A DNA stretch of 11,350 bases, from positions 1 through 11,350 of the forward strand of contig DAOVQG010000141.1 of assembly GCA_030628805.1 (NCBI GenBank). The letters are read 5' to 3'. The position numbers and the translations under genes were made by a program. Source of the DNA: JAGMDK01 sp023128695. Lineage in GTDB: Bacteria; Planctomycetota; Phycisphaerae; UBA1845; Fen-1342. The notes beneath the pieces are model-generated. The model worked only from the letters and a program-made list of their open reading frames with translations. It was not told where the DNA came from and did no database searches. Below, piece after piece: positions 5,171 to 11,350 of this stretch (its first letter is position 1; every line of letters starts with the position of its first letter).

Positions 5171-7075
5171 ATGAGAAGGGCAATCGTCAGAGTGGTGTGC
5201 GGATGCGTGGTTGCGGGCCTGCTGGCGCCCGGGACCGCCTGGGGGCAGGACGAGTACGGCTCGATCGTGGCGTGGGGATGGAACTACGCGTACCAATGCA
5301 ACGTGACGCCGCCGAACACGGACTTCGTGGCGAGCGCGGGGGGGTTTTGGCACAGTCTGGGCCTGAAGTCCGACGGCTCGATCGTGGGGTGGGGAGACGA
5401 CACCTCTGGCCAATGCGTCGTGCCGGGGGCGAACATGGACTTCGTGGCGGTCGCGGCGGCCGGCGACCGCAGTTTGGGCCTGAGGTCCAACGGTTCGATC
5501 GAGGTATGGGGATGTGACGCTTACGGCGAAGGCCAGGAGCCGCCAAACAATACGGACTTCGTAGCCGTCGCGGCCGGCGGCTGGCACAATCTGGGTCTCA
5601 GGTCCGACGGCTCGATCGAGGCGTGGGGATGGAACAACCGCAACCAATGCGACGTGGAGCCGCCGAACGAAGACTTCGTGGCCGTCGCGGCGGGCATATA
5701 TCACAGTCTGGGCCTGAAGTCTGACGGCTCGATCGTGGCCTGGGGATGGAACAATCACCACCAATGCGAGGTGCCGGAGCCGAACACGGACTTCGTGGCG
5801 GTGGCGGCGGGCGGCTGGCACAGTCTCGGCGTGAAGTCCGACGGCTCGATCGTGGCGTGGGGAAACAACGACGAGGGCCAATGCGAGGAGCCGGTGCCGA
5901 ACACGCACTTCGTAGCCGTCGCGGCGGGCAACTGGTGCACTCTCGGCCTGAAGGCCGACGGCTCGATCAGGGGGTGGGGGGACAACTGGCACGGCCAATG
6001 CGACGAGCCGGTGCCGAACACCGGCTTCGTGGCGGTCGCGGCGGGCGCCTACCACAGTTTGGGATCGAAGTCCGGCCGCTCGATCGTGGCGCGGGGAAAC
6101 AACGACGAGGGCCAATGCGAGGAGCCGGTGCCGAACACGGACTTCGTGGCGGGCGCGGGGGGTGGATACCACAGTCTGGGCCTTATGCCTGACGGCTCGA
6201 TCGTGGCGTGGGGATCCAACAACTATGGCCAATGCAACGTGACGCCGCCGAACACGGACTTCGTGGCCGTCGCGGCGGGCTACGACCATAGTCTGGGCCT
6301 GAAGTCCGACGGCTCGATCGTGGCCTGGGGATGGAACGACTGGGACCAATGCGACGTGCCGCCGCCGAACACGGAGTTCGTGGCGGTGGCGGGGGGCAGG
6401 TTCCACAGTCTGGGCCTGAAGTCCGACGGCTCGATCACGGCGTGGGGAGACAATACCTTCGACCAATGCGACGTGCCGGTGCCGAACGCGGACTTCGTGG
6501 CGGTCGCGGCGGGCTACGCGCACAATTTAGGCCTGAGGTCCGACGGCTCGATCGCGGCGTGGGGATACAACAACTATGGCCAAAGCGAGGAGCCGGTGCC
6601 GAACACTGACTTCGTGGCCGTCGCGGGGGGAGGCTACCATAGTCTCGCCCTGAAGTCGAACGGCTTGATCAAGGCCTGGGGATGGAACGAGTACGGTCAA
6701 TGCGCCGTGCCGGCGCCGAACACGGAGTTCGTGGCGATCGCGGGGGGCGGCTTCCACAGTCTGGGCCTGAAGTCCGACGGCTTGATCGAGGCGTGGGGAG
6801 AGAACAACGACCACCAATGCGACGTGCCGGAGCCGAACACGGGCTTCGTGACGGTCGCGGCGGGCAGCTACCACAGTCTGGGGATCAAGGGCTTTCCGCG
6901 CGGTGACCTCGACCACGACGGCGACGTGGACCTTGACGACTTCAACATCTTCGCCGGGTGCATGAACGGGCCCGACGTCGCGTTCCCCGCCGGCTGCGAC
7001 GCCGCGGACCTCGACGGCGATGCCGACGTCGACCTGACCGACTTCGCACAGTTCCAGACGCTGTTCACCGGGTAG
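5171..7075 (+). CDS. Exported RCC1-like beta-propeller protein, 14 blade equivalents, acidic dockerin-like tail
   Basis: The ATG at 5171 has a strong Shine-Dalgarno (AAGGAGG, 5158-5164, 6 bases away). The 634-residue product starts with a signal peptide (MRRAIVRVVCGCVVAGLLAP, cleavage near AWG/QDE). From residue 49 to 555 there are thirteen repeats of exactly 39 residues with consensus NTDFVAVAAGGYHSLGLKSD followed by GSIVAWGWNNxGQCDVPxP, the G-x-x-H-(S/T)-L and G-x-(I/V)-x-x-W-G signature of RCC1 repeats. A C-terminal half-unit precedes them (residues 28-48) and an N-terminal half-unit follows (556-574). Together they make a 14th blade, so two closed seven-bladed propellers are plausible. 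The final 57 residues form two Ca-loop-like motifs (GDLDHDGDVDLDDF, DLDGDADVDLTDF) joined by a Cys-GPDV-Cys linker. RCC1 propellers are binding platforms; no enzyme motif is seen. Ligand and location are unknown, with a cell-surface binding role inferred. Confidence 0.9.
   Translation: MRRAIVRVVCGCVVAGLLAPGTAWGQDEYGSIVAWGWNYAYQCNVTPPNTDFVASAGGFWHSLGLKSDGSIVGWGDDTSGQCVVPGANMDFVAVAAAGDRSLGLRSNGSIEVWGCDAYGEGQEPPNNTDFVAVAAGGWHNLGLRSDGSIEAWGWNNRNQCDVEPPNEDFVAVAAGIYHSLGLKSDGSIVAWGWNNHHQCEVPEPNTDFVAVAAGGWHSLGVKSDGSIVAWGNNDEGQCEEPVPNTHFVAVAAGNWCTLGLKADGSIRGWGDNWHGQCDEPVPNTGFVAVAAGAYHSLGSKSGRSIVARGNNDEGQCEEPVPNTDFVAGAGGGYHSLGLMPDGSIVAWGSNNYGQCNVTPPNTDFVAVAAGYDHSLGLKSDGSIVAWGWNDWDQCDVPPPNTEFVAVAGGRFHSLGLKSDGSITAWGDNTFDQCDVPVPNADFVAVAAGYAHNLGLRSDGSIAAWGYNNYGQSEEPVPNTDFVAVAGGGYHSLALKSNGLIKAWGWNEYGQCAVPAPNTEFVAIAGGGFHSLGLKSDGLIEAWGENNDHQCDVPEPNTGFVTVAAGSYHSLGIKGFPRGDLDHDGDVDLDDFNIFAGCMNGPDVAFPAGCDAADLDGDADVDLTDFAQFQTLFTG
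5315..6835 (+). repeat. Thirteen tandem 117-bp RCC1-blade repeats with no indels
   Basis: The AAC (Asn) codon that opens each unit recurs at an exact 117-base step from 5315 to 6836 (13 x 117 = 1521). No unit has gained or lost a codon. Some stretches are almost base-identical, for example GGGAAACAACGACGAGGGCC near 5860 and again near 6094, two units apart, which points to recent unit exchange. Confidence 0.9.
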
Positions 7076-7578
7076 CGCTGACCACAGCAGCGGCACACAT
7101 CGCACCGCACCTGCGGAACCCTGAACGCTGCGGCTGCACCGCAGTCACGCGCTACCGCCGCAGCTTCCCGCCGTCCACGTTCCTGTTCGAGGACGCGATG
7201 ACGGAGTACTGGGCGCTGGCCGAGAACGGCTCACGACATCACGACCCTCCCTTCACAGCGTCGGCAACAACCAGCGCTGTCTCTTCGGCCTGAGAGTCTT
7301 GCTGATCAGCGCGAACACGCTCCGCCTCTCGCCCCGTGAACTTCTCCCACCCCTGAACGAACCGGCAGCGAGCTGTCCGCAGGCGGGGAAAGCCGTTTAT
7401 ACTCGCTGGCGATGAGCCAACTGGTATAAAGAGCTTTCAGGCGTGGTGCGGGCCTCTTGTCCCCCGCGCCTGTTCCTTCGTCGGTTTCTCGCGCGAGGGA
7501 TCGCTTACGGGTACCGCCTCATGCTCGCCGCGGCTCCGTGCTACTCTTCTCGCTCGTATCCTTGCTTGTCATGTCGTC
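7076..7578. other. Gene-poor stretch with minor structures
   Basis: I find no convincing gene here. Visible structures are a small hairpin CTGCGG-CTGCA-CCGCAG (7128-7144), which lacks a T-run, and an inverted pair TTTATAC (7396-7402) and GTATAAA (7424-7430). A protein-like run STFLFEDAMTEYWALAENG lies near 7176-7234, and RRGSVLLFSLVSLLVM (7526-7573) resembles a basic-plus-hydrophobic export or pseudopilin N-terminus. The last two may be further gene scraps but are too short to assign. Confidence 0.4.
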
Positions 7579-7970
7579 GTGCGCGTGCAAGGCCAGACGT
7601 GCTGGCTGTGGTGTTTCGCCAATGGGCAAGTCTGTTATTACCTGATCGACCGCTGCCGTGGCAGCCCGGTCTTGCAGCGTTTCTTCGGCGAGGCCTTCGA
7701 CGGCATCCTGCTGCGCAAGCGGCCGGACTTCTCGCCCCAGAAGTACCAAAGCCGCATTCTGCGCCTCGGCCGGCGGTGATTCTGCGGAAGAACAGCCAGT
7801 CCAATCGGTCTGATCGCGGGGCCCGGACACAGGCGGTGCTGATGAGCATCTACCGCACGCTGCGGCTGCGGGGCCACGACCCGCTGCAAACCATCGCCGA
7901 CGCCCTGCGAACCTACCTCCAAACTGGTCACCTCCCACCGCTACCGCCTGCAACCGTTGCAGACGGCTGA
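7579..7970 (+). pseudogene. IS66-family transposase remnant with internal deletion and frameshift
   Basis: Two pieces of an IS66-type DDE transposase are readable. From 7579 one frame gives VQGQTCWLWCFANGQVCYYL then IDRCRGSPVLQRFFGEAFDG, the central strand region. In the family this should run on into (I/V)-x-D-F-W-A-A-Y, which carries a catalytic Asp, but here it jumps to LLRKRPDFSPQKYQSRILRL and stops at 7779. The next frame, from about 7782, gives RPAVILRKNSQSNRSDRGAR then TQAVLMSIYRTLRLRGHDPL and ends in the usual proline-rich tail (LPPLPP) at 7970. The N-terminus, one catalytic Asp and most of the middle are missing. It is clearly inactive. Confidence 0.85.
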
Positions 7971-7982
7971 AGTCTTACGGAC

Positions 7983-8237
7983 AGTCAAGGTCGCTACGCC
8001 GACTTCCACGCGCTTCGCCATACGGCAGCGAGCGTGGCTGCCAGACGCGGTGCCACTCGGCACGCCATGGCGCGGCAATTCGGCTGGCAGACGGTAGCGA
8101 TGGCGGACCGCTACTCGCATGCCTCAGATGATGACGCAGCGGGCGTGGCGAAACTCATTTTACTGGCGAAACTATGGCGAAACCCTGAATCGGCAGGCGC
8201 GCGGTTGCCACCGGCGAAGTATCATAAGTGCATGTAA
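7983..8237 (+). pseudogene. Tyrosine recombinase (phage-type integrase), C-terminal catalytic fragment
   Basis: The frame reads GRYADFHALRHTAASVAARR, then ATRHAMARQFGWQTVAMADR and YSHASDDD. FHALRHT is the H-x-L-R-H box and DRYSH contains the nucleophilic Tyr of the family. The N-terminal core-binding domain and the first catalytic Arg are missing. The frame begins directly after the stop of the IS66 remnant (7968-7970, same frame) and has no start codon before its motifs. It ends 18 bases before the 3' end of a tRNA gene on the other strand, the usual place for the integrase of a tRNA-integrated island. Confidence 0.8.
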
Positions 8238-8255
8238 ATAAAGGGGAAAGAAAAA

Positions 8256-8330
8256 TGGTGGCGGGCGGGCTTGAACCGCCGACCTGCGGGTTATGAATCC
8301 GCCGCTCTAGACCAACTGAGCTACGCCACC
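8256..8330 (-). tRNA. tRNA-Met (CAU), elongator type
   Basis: The minus strand folds as a full cloverleaf. A 7-bp acceptor GGTGGCG/CGCCACC has discriminator A at 8256. The D-stem is GCTC/GAGC, the anticodon loop TTCATAA gives anticodon CAU, and the T-stem GGCGG/CCGCC carries a TTCAAGC loop. The first acceptor pair is G-C, so it is not initiator tRNA. tRNA-Ile2 with a modified CAU cannot be excluded by sequence alone. The lowest anticodon-stem pair would be A-C, a mismatch. CCA is not encoded. A T5 run follows on the minus strand and may end transcription. Confidence 0.92.
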
Positions 8331-8495
8331 TCGTTGATACGTCAACTTTTGCGTCGTTGCGCCCGGGCCCCGAGAGGGCTTCCGGCTTGATTCAGCTTTC
8401 CCAGCCGCCGGACTCGGCTCGGTGCAACTAAGGCGGAGTATAGCATCCGCCTGCCCTGCCATCCAGTGCCAAATGTACGATCTGACAGCCAGGGG

Positions 8496-8587
8496 TTCGG
8501 CCGGTACGGGGCCCGGCCGCTACAGTACTGTGTGGCACCGGTATCTTGCCGGTGATTCGACTGGAACAGAGCCTGGCCGCTACAATA
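8496..8587 (+). promoter_or_regulatory. Two 32-bp direct repeats with -10-like boxes, exactly 60 bp apart
   Basis: Bases 8496-8527 and 8556-8587 match at 25 of 32 positions and end in GGCCGCTACAGTA and GGCCGCTACAATA. The second contains a good -10 hexamer (TACAAT, 8581-8586). TTCGAC, 19 bases upstream, is a weak -35 candidate. The pair precedes the discoidin-like gene by about 80 bases, so it may hold its promoter or be a duplicated promoter or operator. Between the copies lies a small hairpin, CACCGG...CCGGTG (8536-8553). Confidence 0.4.
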
Positions 8588-8613
8588 GGGATTTGAACCT
8601 CAAGGATGGAAAC

Positions 8614-8635
8614 CGCGGAGATGACAATCTCCGCG
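8614..8635. promoter_or_regulatory. 9-bp hairpin in the leader of the discoidin-like gene
   Basis: CGCGGAGAT (8614-8622) and ATCTCCGCG (8627-8635) pair perfectly around a GACA loop. It lies 17 bases before the Shine-Dalgarno of the gene starting at 8667. There is no T-run, so a 5'-UTR stability or translation-control structure is more likely than a terminator. Confidence 0.5.
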
Positions 8636-8666
8636 CGGATCCATGAGAGTCCGGAGGAACGATAAC

Positions 8667-9428
8667 ATGATTTGCAACAGTAAACGCGTTACTACGCTGA
8701 TCGTCGGCACAATGGTCTGCTCATTCTGCACACTTTGCGTCCAAACAACGCAGGCGCAAGACAAACAGCCCAAGTCTCCGACTACCCAACCGGCTAAAAC
8801 GGGCCAGCCGGACGCGAAATCCGACCAGAAACTCATCCCGCTCGAGCTGAAGCTGCCCAAGCCGACCTTCAAGGGCACGCCGACGCACGTACCGCCCGGC
8901 ACCAACCTCGAAAAGCCGCGCAAGGGGCCGCGCAAGCCGCTGATGGTGCCGCCGGGAGTGAAGAACGTCGCCCGCGGCAAGCCGGTCACCAGCAGCGACG
9001 ACGACCCGATCATCGGCCACGCGAAACTCGTGACCGACGGCGACAAAGAGGCTCGCGAGGACGGCTACGTCGAGCTGGGTCCGATGCTTCAATACGTACA
9101 GATCGACCTGAAACAGAAGTACGAGCTGTATGCCATGGTGGTCTGGCATTACCACCTGAGCGAGCGGGTTTATCATGATGTGGTGGTGCAGGTCGCGGAC
9201 GACCCGGACTTCATCGAGAACGTCCGCACCGTCTTCAATAACGACCACGACAATTCGTCCGGGCTCGGCTTGGGCAAGGCCAAGGAATACTGGGACATGC
9301 ACGAGGGCAAGCTGATCGACGCCAAGGGGGTCAAGGCTCGCTATGTCCGCCTCTACAGCAACGGCAGCACCGCCGACGACCTGAACCACTACACCGAGGT
9401 GGAGGTCTACGGCCTGCCCGTGAAATGA
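8667..9428 (+). CDS. Exported discoidin (F5/8 type C)-like protein
   Basis: I chose the ATG at 8667 over the in-frame ATG at 8643 because GGAGG (8653-8657) stands 9 bases before it and because the protein then opens with a clean signal peptide (MICNSKRVTTLIVGTMVCSF, cleavage near TQA/QDK). It has 253 residues. Residues ~31-90 are a Pro/Lys-rich linker. From about residue 100 comes NVARGKPVTSSDDDP, LVTDGDKEAREDGYVELG, YVQIDLKQKYELYAMVVWHY and, near the end, KARYVRLYSNGS and TEVEVYGLP. Asn-(V/L)-A-x-G-K-P-V at the start, Q-I-D-L in the middle and R-Y-V-R-(L/V) at the end are the layout of F5/8 type C / discoidin carbohydrate-binding domains. It probably binds a glycan outside the cytoplasm; no catalytic domain is attached. 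Its stop overlaps the next start by four bases (ATGA), so it is co-translated with the membrane protein downstream. Confidence 0.85.
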   Translation: MICNSKRVTTLIVGTMVCSFCTLCVQTTQAQDKQPKSPTTQPAKTGQPDAKSDQKLIPLELKLPKPTFKGTPTHVPPGTNLEKPRKGPRKPLMVPPGVKNVARGKPVTSSDDDPIIGHAKLVTDGDKEAREDGYVELGPMLQYVQIDLKQKYELYAMVVWHYHLSERVYHDVVVQVADDPDFIENVRTVFNNDHDNSSGLGLGKAKEYWDMHEGKLIDAKGVKARYVRLYSNGSTADDLNHYTEVEVYGLPVK

Positions 9429-11209
9429 ACCGCCGTGCGGCCCCGCTCATCCTGCTGCTCGCGGCCGCGGCCCTCGGGCTGGCGCTGCGGGCGGGGCGAC
9501 TCAATCTGCGTCCCATGCACGGCGACGAAGCCGTGCACGCCTACAAGCTCAACGAACTGTGGCAAACCGGGCGGTACGTCTATGACCCCGACGAATACCA
9601 CGGCCCGACGCTCTACTACCTGACCTTCCCGTCCGTCTGGCTCAGCGGGGCATCTGATTGGACCCAGACCACCATGGCGACCTACCGCATCATCCCGGTG
9701 GCGTTCGGCGTCGGGCTGATCCTGCTGTTGCTGCTGGTTATCGACGGCCTGGGGCGCTCCGCCGCGATTAGCGCCGGTTTGTTGGCCGCCGTCTCGCCGG
9801 CGATGGTTTTCTATAGCCGGTACTACATTCAGGAGACGCTGCTGGTTTTCTTCACGTTCCTGGTAATAGCGGCGGGCTGGCGAGCGCTGCGCGCTAGTAC
9901 CGCGTTTCATAAGTCTCACGGCTATGGAGAAACGCGAGAGCTCCGAAGAGCCGCGGGCGTCGGCTGGGCACTACTCGCGGGGGTCGGCCTGGGGCTCATG
10001 CACGCGACCAAGGAAACCTGCATCATCGCGTTCGGGACACTGGTTGGCGGTGTTCTGCTTACTGTGCTCTGGAGTCGCTGGGTTGATGTAACCGGTGACG
10101 ATGGTCATTCGCGTCCCCCAACGCTGAAGTGCTGGGCCACCCGGGCCGCGATTGTCGCCATGCTGGGGGCCGTTTTCGTCTCAATCACACTGTTTTCCGG
10201 GTTCTTCACGAATTTGAGCGGGCCGCTGGATTCGCTGCGGGCTTACACGACCTACTTCGGCCGGGCGGCGGGCCAGACGCATGACCAACCCTGGTATTAC
10301 TACTTGCGGATGCTGCTCTATACGCATCACGCGTCGGGGCCGGTCTGGAGTGAAGCGCTAATCGTTGCCTTGAGTGCAATAGGAATTGTCGCCGCGCTCC
10401 GCCGCAAATCTATCGCCGGGACCCAACAGGCATTCCTGTGCTTCCTGGCGTTCTATACATTGCTCCTGACCGGCATTTACTCCGTGATTCCATACAAGAC
10501 CCCCTGGTGTATGCTCGGATTCCTGCACGGCATGATCTTGCTTGCGGGTGTCGGGACGGTGGTCATTGTCCGAGCCGTGGGCGGCGGCTCACTCAGACTG
10601 GCAGTGGTGTTCATGTTGCTCATTGCAGGCGTAACACATCTCGGCCACCAGGCTTGGCAATCCAACACGAGGTTCTTCACCGACCCGCGCAATCCCTATG
10701 TCTATGCACACCCGCTCAACGATGTAGTCAAGTTGACGGCCTATCTCGACCAACTGGCCCGTGCGTGTCCGCCAGATGAACCGCTGATCATCAAGGTCAT
10801 GGTGCCGAACTGCTGGCCGCTACCGTGGTACCTGCGCCGCTTCGAGCACGTCGGCTATTGGGAGACCGTCCCGGCCGAGCCCGACGCCGACATCATCATC
10901 GCCTCACACACGCTGCAACCCGAACTCGACCAACAACTACAAAACGATTATGAGATTTATTACTACGGTTTGCGGCGAGACGAAACGGTAGCCCTGTACG
11001 TTAGAAATGACCTGCGAGCCGTCAGTGGCACTACCGGCATACTTGGGGAGGGCGAGGCTCCTGCCGAGCCGCGGTTTGGGGAGGGCGAGGCTTCTGCCGA
11101 GCCGCGGTTTAGGGAGGGCGAGGCTCCCGCCGAGCCGCGCCCCGAAGGTAATCAAACAAACGGCTCGGCAGGAGCCTCGCCCTCCCGCTGGACACCAGAT
11201 GTTTTCTGA
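9425..11209 (+). CDS. TIGR03663 (Agl23-like) GT-C-type membrane protein with repeat-derived C-terminal extension
   Basis: The ATG at 9425 overlaps the previous stop (ATGA). The 594-residue protein starts with a membrane helix (APLILLLAAAALGLALRAGR), then the first-loop motif RPMHGDEAVHAYKLNELW with D34-E35, YHGPTLYYLTFP, about ten further helices, and a soluble C-terminal domain (DNA-coded as VVKLTAYLDQLARACPPDEP, NCWPLPWYLRRFEHVGYWET, EIYYYGLRRDETVALYVRND). This matches the layout of the TIGR03663 / 'flippase activity-associated protein Agl23' group, which is related to GT39 glycosyltransferases. A role in sugar transfer or lipid-linked glycan handling is inferred. The family domain appears to end near residue 531. 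The remaining 63 residues are EGEAPAEPRF-type 11-mers and GSAGASPSR, encoded by repeat DNA, so this C-terminus is probably acquired. Coupling to an exported glycan-binding-like protein supports an envelope role. Confidence 0.85.
   Translation: MNRRAAPLILLLAAAALGLALRAGRLNLRPMHGDEAVHAYKLNELWQTGRYVYDPDEYHGPTLYYLTFPSVWLSGASDWTQTTMATYRIIPVAFGVGLILLLLLVIDGLGRSAAISAGLLAAVSPAMVFYSRYYIQETLLVFFTFLVIAAGWRALRASTAFHKSHGYGETRELRRAAGVGWALLAGVGLGLMHATKETCIIAFGTLVGGVLLTVLWSRWVDVTGDDGHSRPPTLKCWATRAAIVAMLGAVFVSITLFSGFFTNLSGPLDSLRAYTTYFGRAAGQTHDQPWYYYLRMLLYTHHASGPVWSEALIVALSAIGIVAALRRKSIAGTQQAFLCFLAFYTLLLTGIYSVIPYKTPWCMLGFLHGMILLAGVGTVVIVRAVGGGSLRLAVVFMLLIAGVTHLGHQAWQSNTRFFTDPRNPYVYAHPLNDVVKLTAYLDQLARACPPDEPLIIKVMVPNCWPLPWYLRRFEHVGYWETVPAEPDADIIIASHTLQPELDQQLQNDYEIYYYGLRRDETVALYVRNDLRAVSGTTGILGEGEAPAEPRFGEGEASAEPRFREGEAPAEPRPEGNQTNGSAGASPSRWTPDVF
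11045..11186 (+). repeat. Three 33-bp direct repeats plus one inverted copy (planctomycete-type 'GEAPAEP' repeat)
   Basis: Units start at 11045, 11078 and 11111 (third truncated at 11139). The core is GGGAGGGCGAGGCTCCTGCC followed by GAGCCG. An inverted copy at 11161-11186 is a perfect reverse complement of bases 11046-11071. The last direct unit and the inverted copy can form a 26-bp stem with one mismatch and a 22-base loop. The repeat is read in frame by the membrane-protein gene and straddles its end, just before a convergent transposase remnant. I recall the peptide forms as common in planctomycete genomes, but that is from memory. Confidence 0.9.
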
Positions 11210-11220
11210 AAACTGAATCT

Positions 11221-11350
11221 CTAGTTGTCTCCGGTCACTAACTCCTGGTAACACATGTGTTTACCCGTTACGGCCGCGACAAGGAGCCGGTCGAAGAGGT
11301 TCGCCTCCAGCCACCGGCGATTCGCTCGATAGACAAACTCCGCCAGATAG
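11221..11350 (-). pseudogene. ISXO2/IS1595-like transposase, C-terminal end (runs off right edge)
   Basis: The minus strand reads YLAEFVYRANRRWLEANLFD, then RLLVAAVTGKHMCYQELVTG and a TAG stop at 11221-11223. (W/Y)-L-x-E-F-x-(Y/F)-R-x-N-R-R followed by FxRLL and a terminal G-K-x-x-x-Y-x-E-L is the usual end of ISXO2-like (IS1595-type) DDE transposases. Whether the rest is intact cannot be seen. The gene faces the membrane-protein gene and its stop is 12 bases from that gene's stop. It is labelled pseudogene only provisionally, because it may be complete beyond the edge. Confidence 0.7.

Noticed and set aside
5072..6523. 483-residue minus-strand open frame rich in His/Arg/Val (HEVRVRHRHVALV-like repeats)
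   Set aside because: It is the antisense shadow of the 117-bp RCC1 repeats; the plus strand has signal peptide, Shine-Dalgarno and a recognisable fold.
7128..7144. Intrinsic terminator of the RCC1-like gene
   Set aside because: The stem is only 6 bp and no T-run follows.
7457..7645. Small lipoprotein or pseudopilin gene (LLFSLVSLLVMSSCA)
   Set aside because: The start would be TTG without a Shine-Dalgarno, and the frame soon runs through the IS66 remnant out of frame; at most a short scrap of a lost gene.
8643..8667. Upstream ATG at 8643 as start of the discoidin-like gene
   Set aside because: It would put eight charged residues before the signal peptide, while GGAGG is correctly placed for the ATG at 8667.

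Overview
The window reads like a high-GC planctomycete, most likely of the Phycisphaerae type. This is inferred from sequence style only, with no database search. The clues are two secreted repeat proteins that end in nearly the same Cys-containing, acidic, dockerin/EF-hand-like tail, a TIGR03663 (Agl23-like) membrane protein, in-frame 'GEGEAPAEPR / GSAGASPSR' repeat DNA, and many dead insertion-sequence and gene fragments between intact genes.

Layout. 1-523 (-): N-terminal part of a polytopic GT39/PMT-like membrane protein that runs off the left edge. 524-772: no gene, but a perfect 13-bp stem-loop. 773-1093: an IS3-type OrfA start fused head-on to a decapitated Orc1/Cdc6-like AAA ATPase fragment (-). 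1133-3637 (-): an 834-aa exported beta-repeat protein with the acidic tail. 3860-4460: a patchwork of three gene fragments on both strands, two of them a preserved operon joint. 4677-4928: twelve tandem 21-bp units, most of them small palindromes. 5004-5108: a possible gene tail. 5171-7075 (+): an exported RCC1-like protein with 14 blade equivalents at an exact 117-bp period and the same acidic tail. 7076-7578: no convincing gene. 7579-8237 (+): a broken IS66 transposase followed by the C-terminus of a tyrosine recombinase, which ends 18 bases from the 3' end of tRNA-Met(CAU) (8256-8330, -). 8331-8666: intergenic, with a direct repeat carrying -10-like boxes and a 9-bp hairpin. 8667-11209 (+): a two-gene operon, an exported discoidin-like protein overlapped by ATGA with the TIGR03663 membrane protein, whose 3' end has been extended by repeat DNA. 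11221-11350 (-): the C-terminus of an ISXO2/IS1595-like transposase leaving the right edge.

How it fits together. The intact genes point to the cell envelope: two exported repeat proteins with a common terminal module, one exported discoidin-like protein, and two GT-C/GT39-like membrane proteins. Between them the DNA is a graveyard of at least eight gene pieces, which suggests repeated insertion, deletion and rearrangement. I do not see a complete, unambiguous new defence or mobile system. The best candidates for something undescribed are the palindromic 21-bp array, the shared terminal module, and the scattered ATPase/operon fragments, which may be debris of a lost multi-gene cassette.
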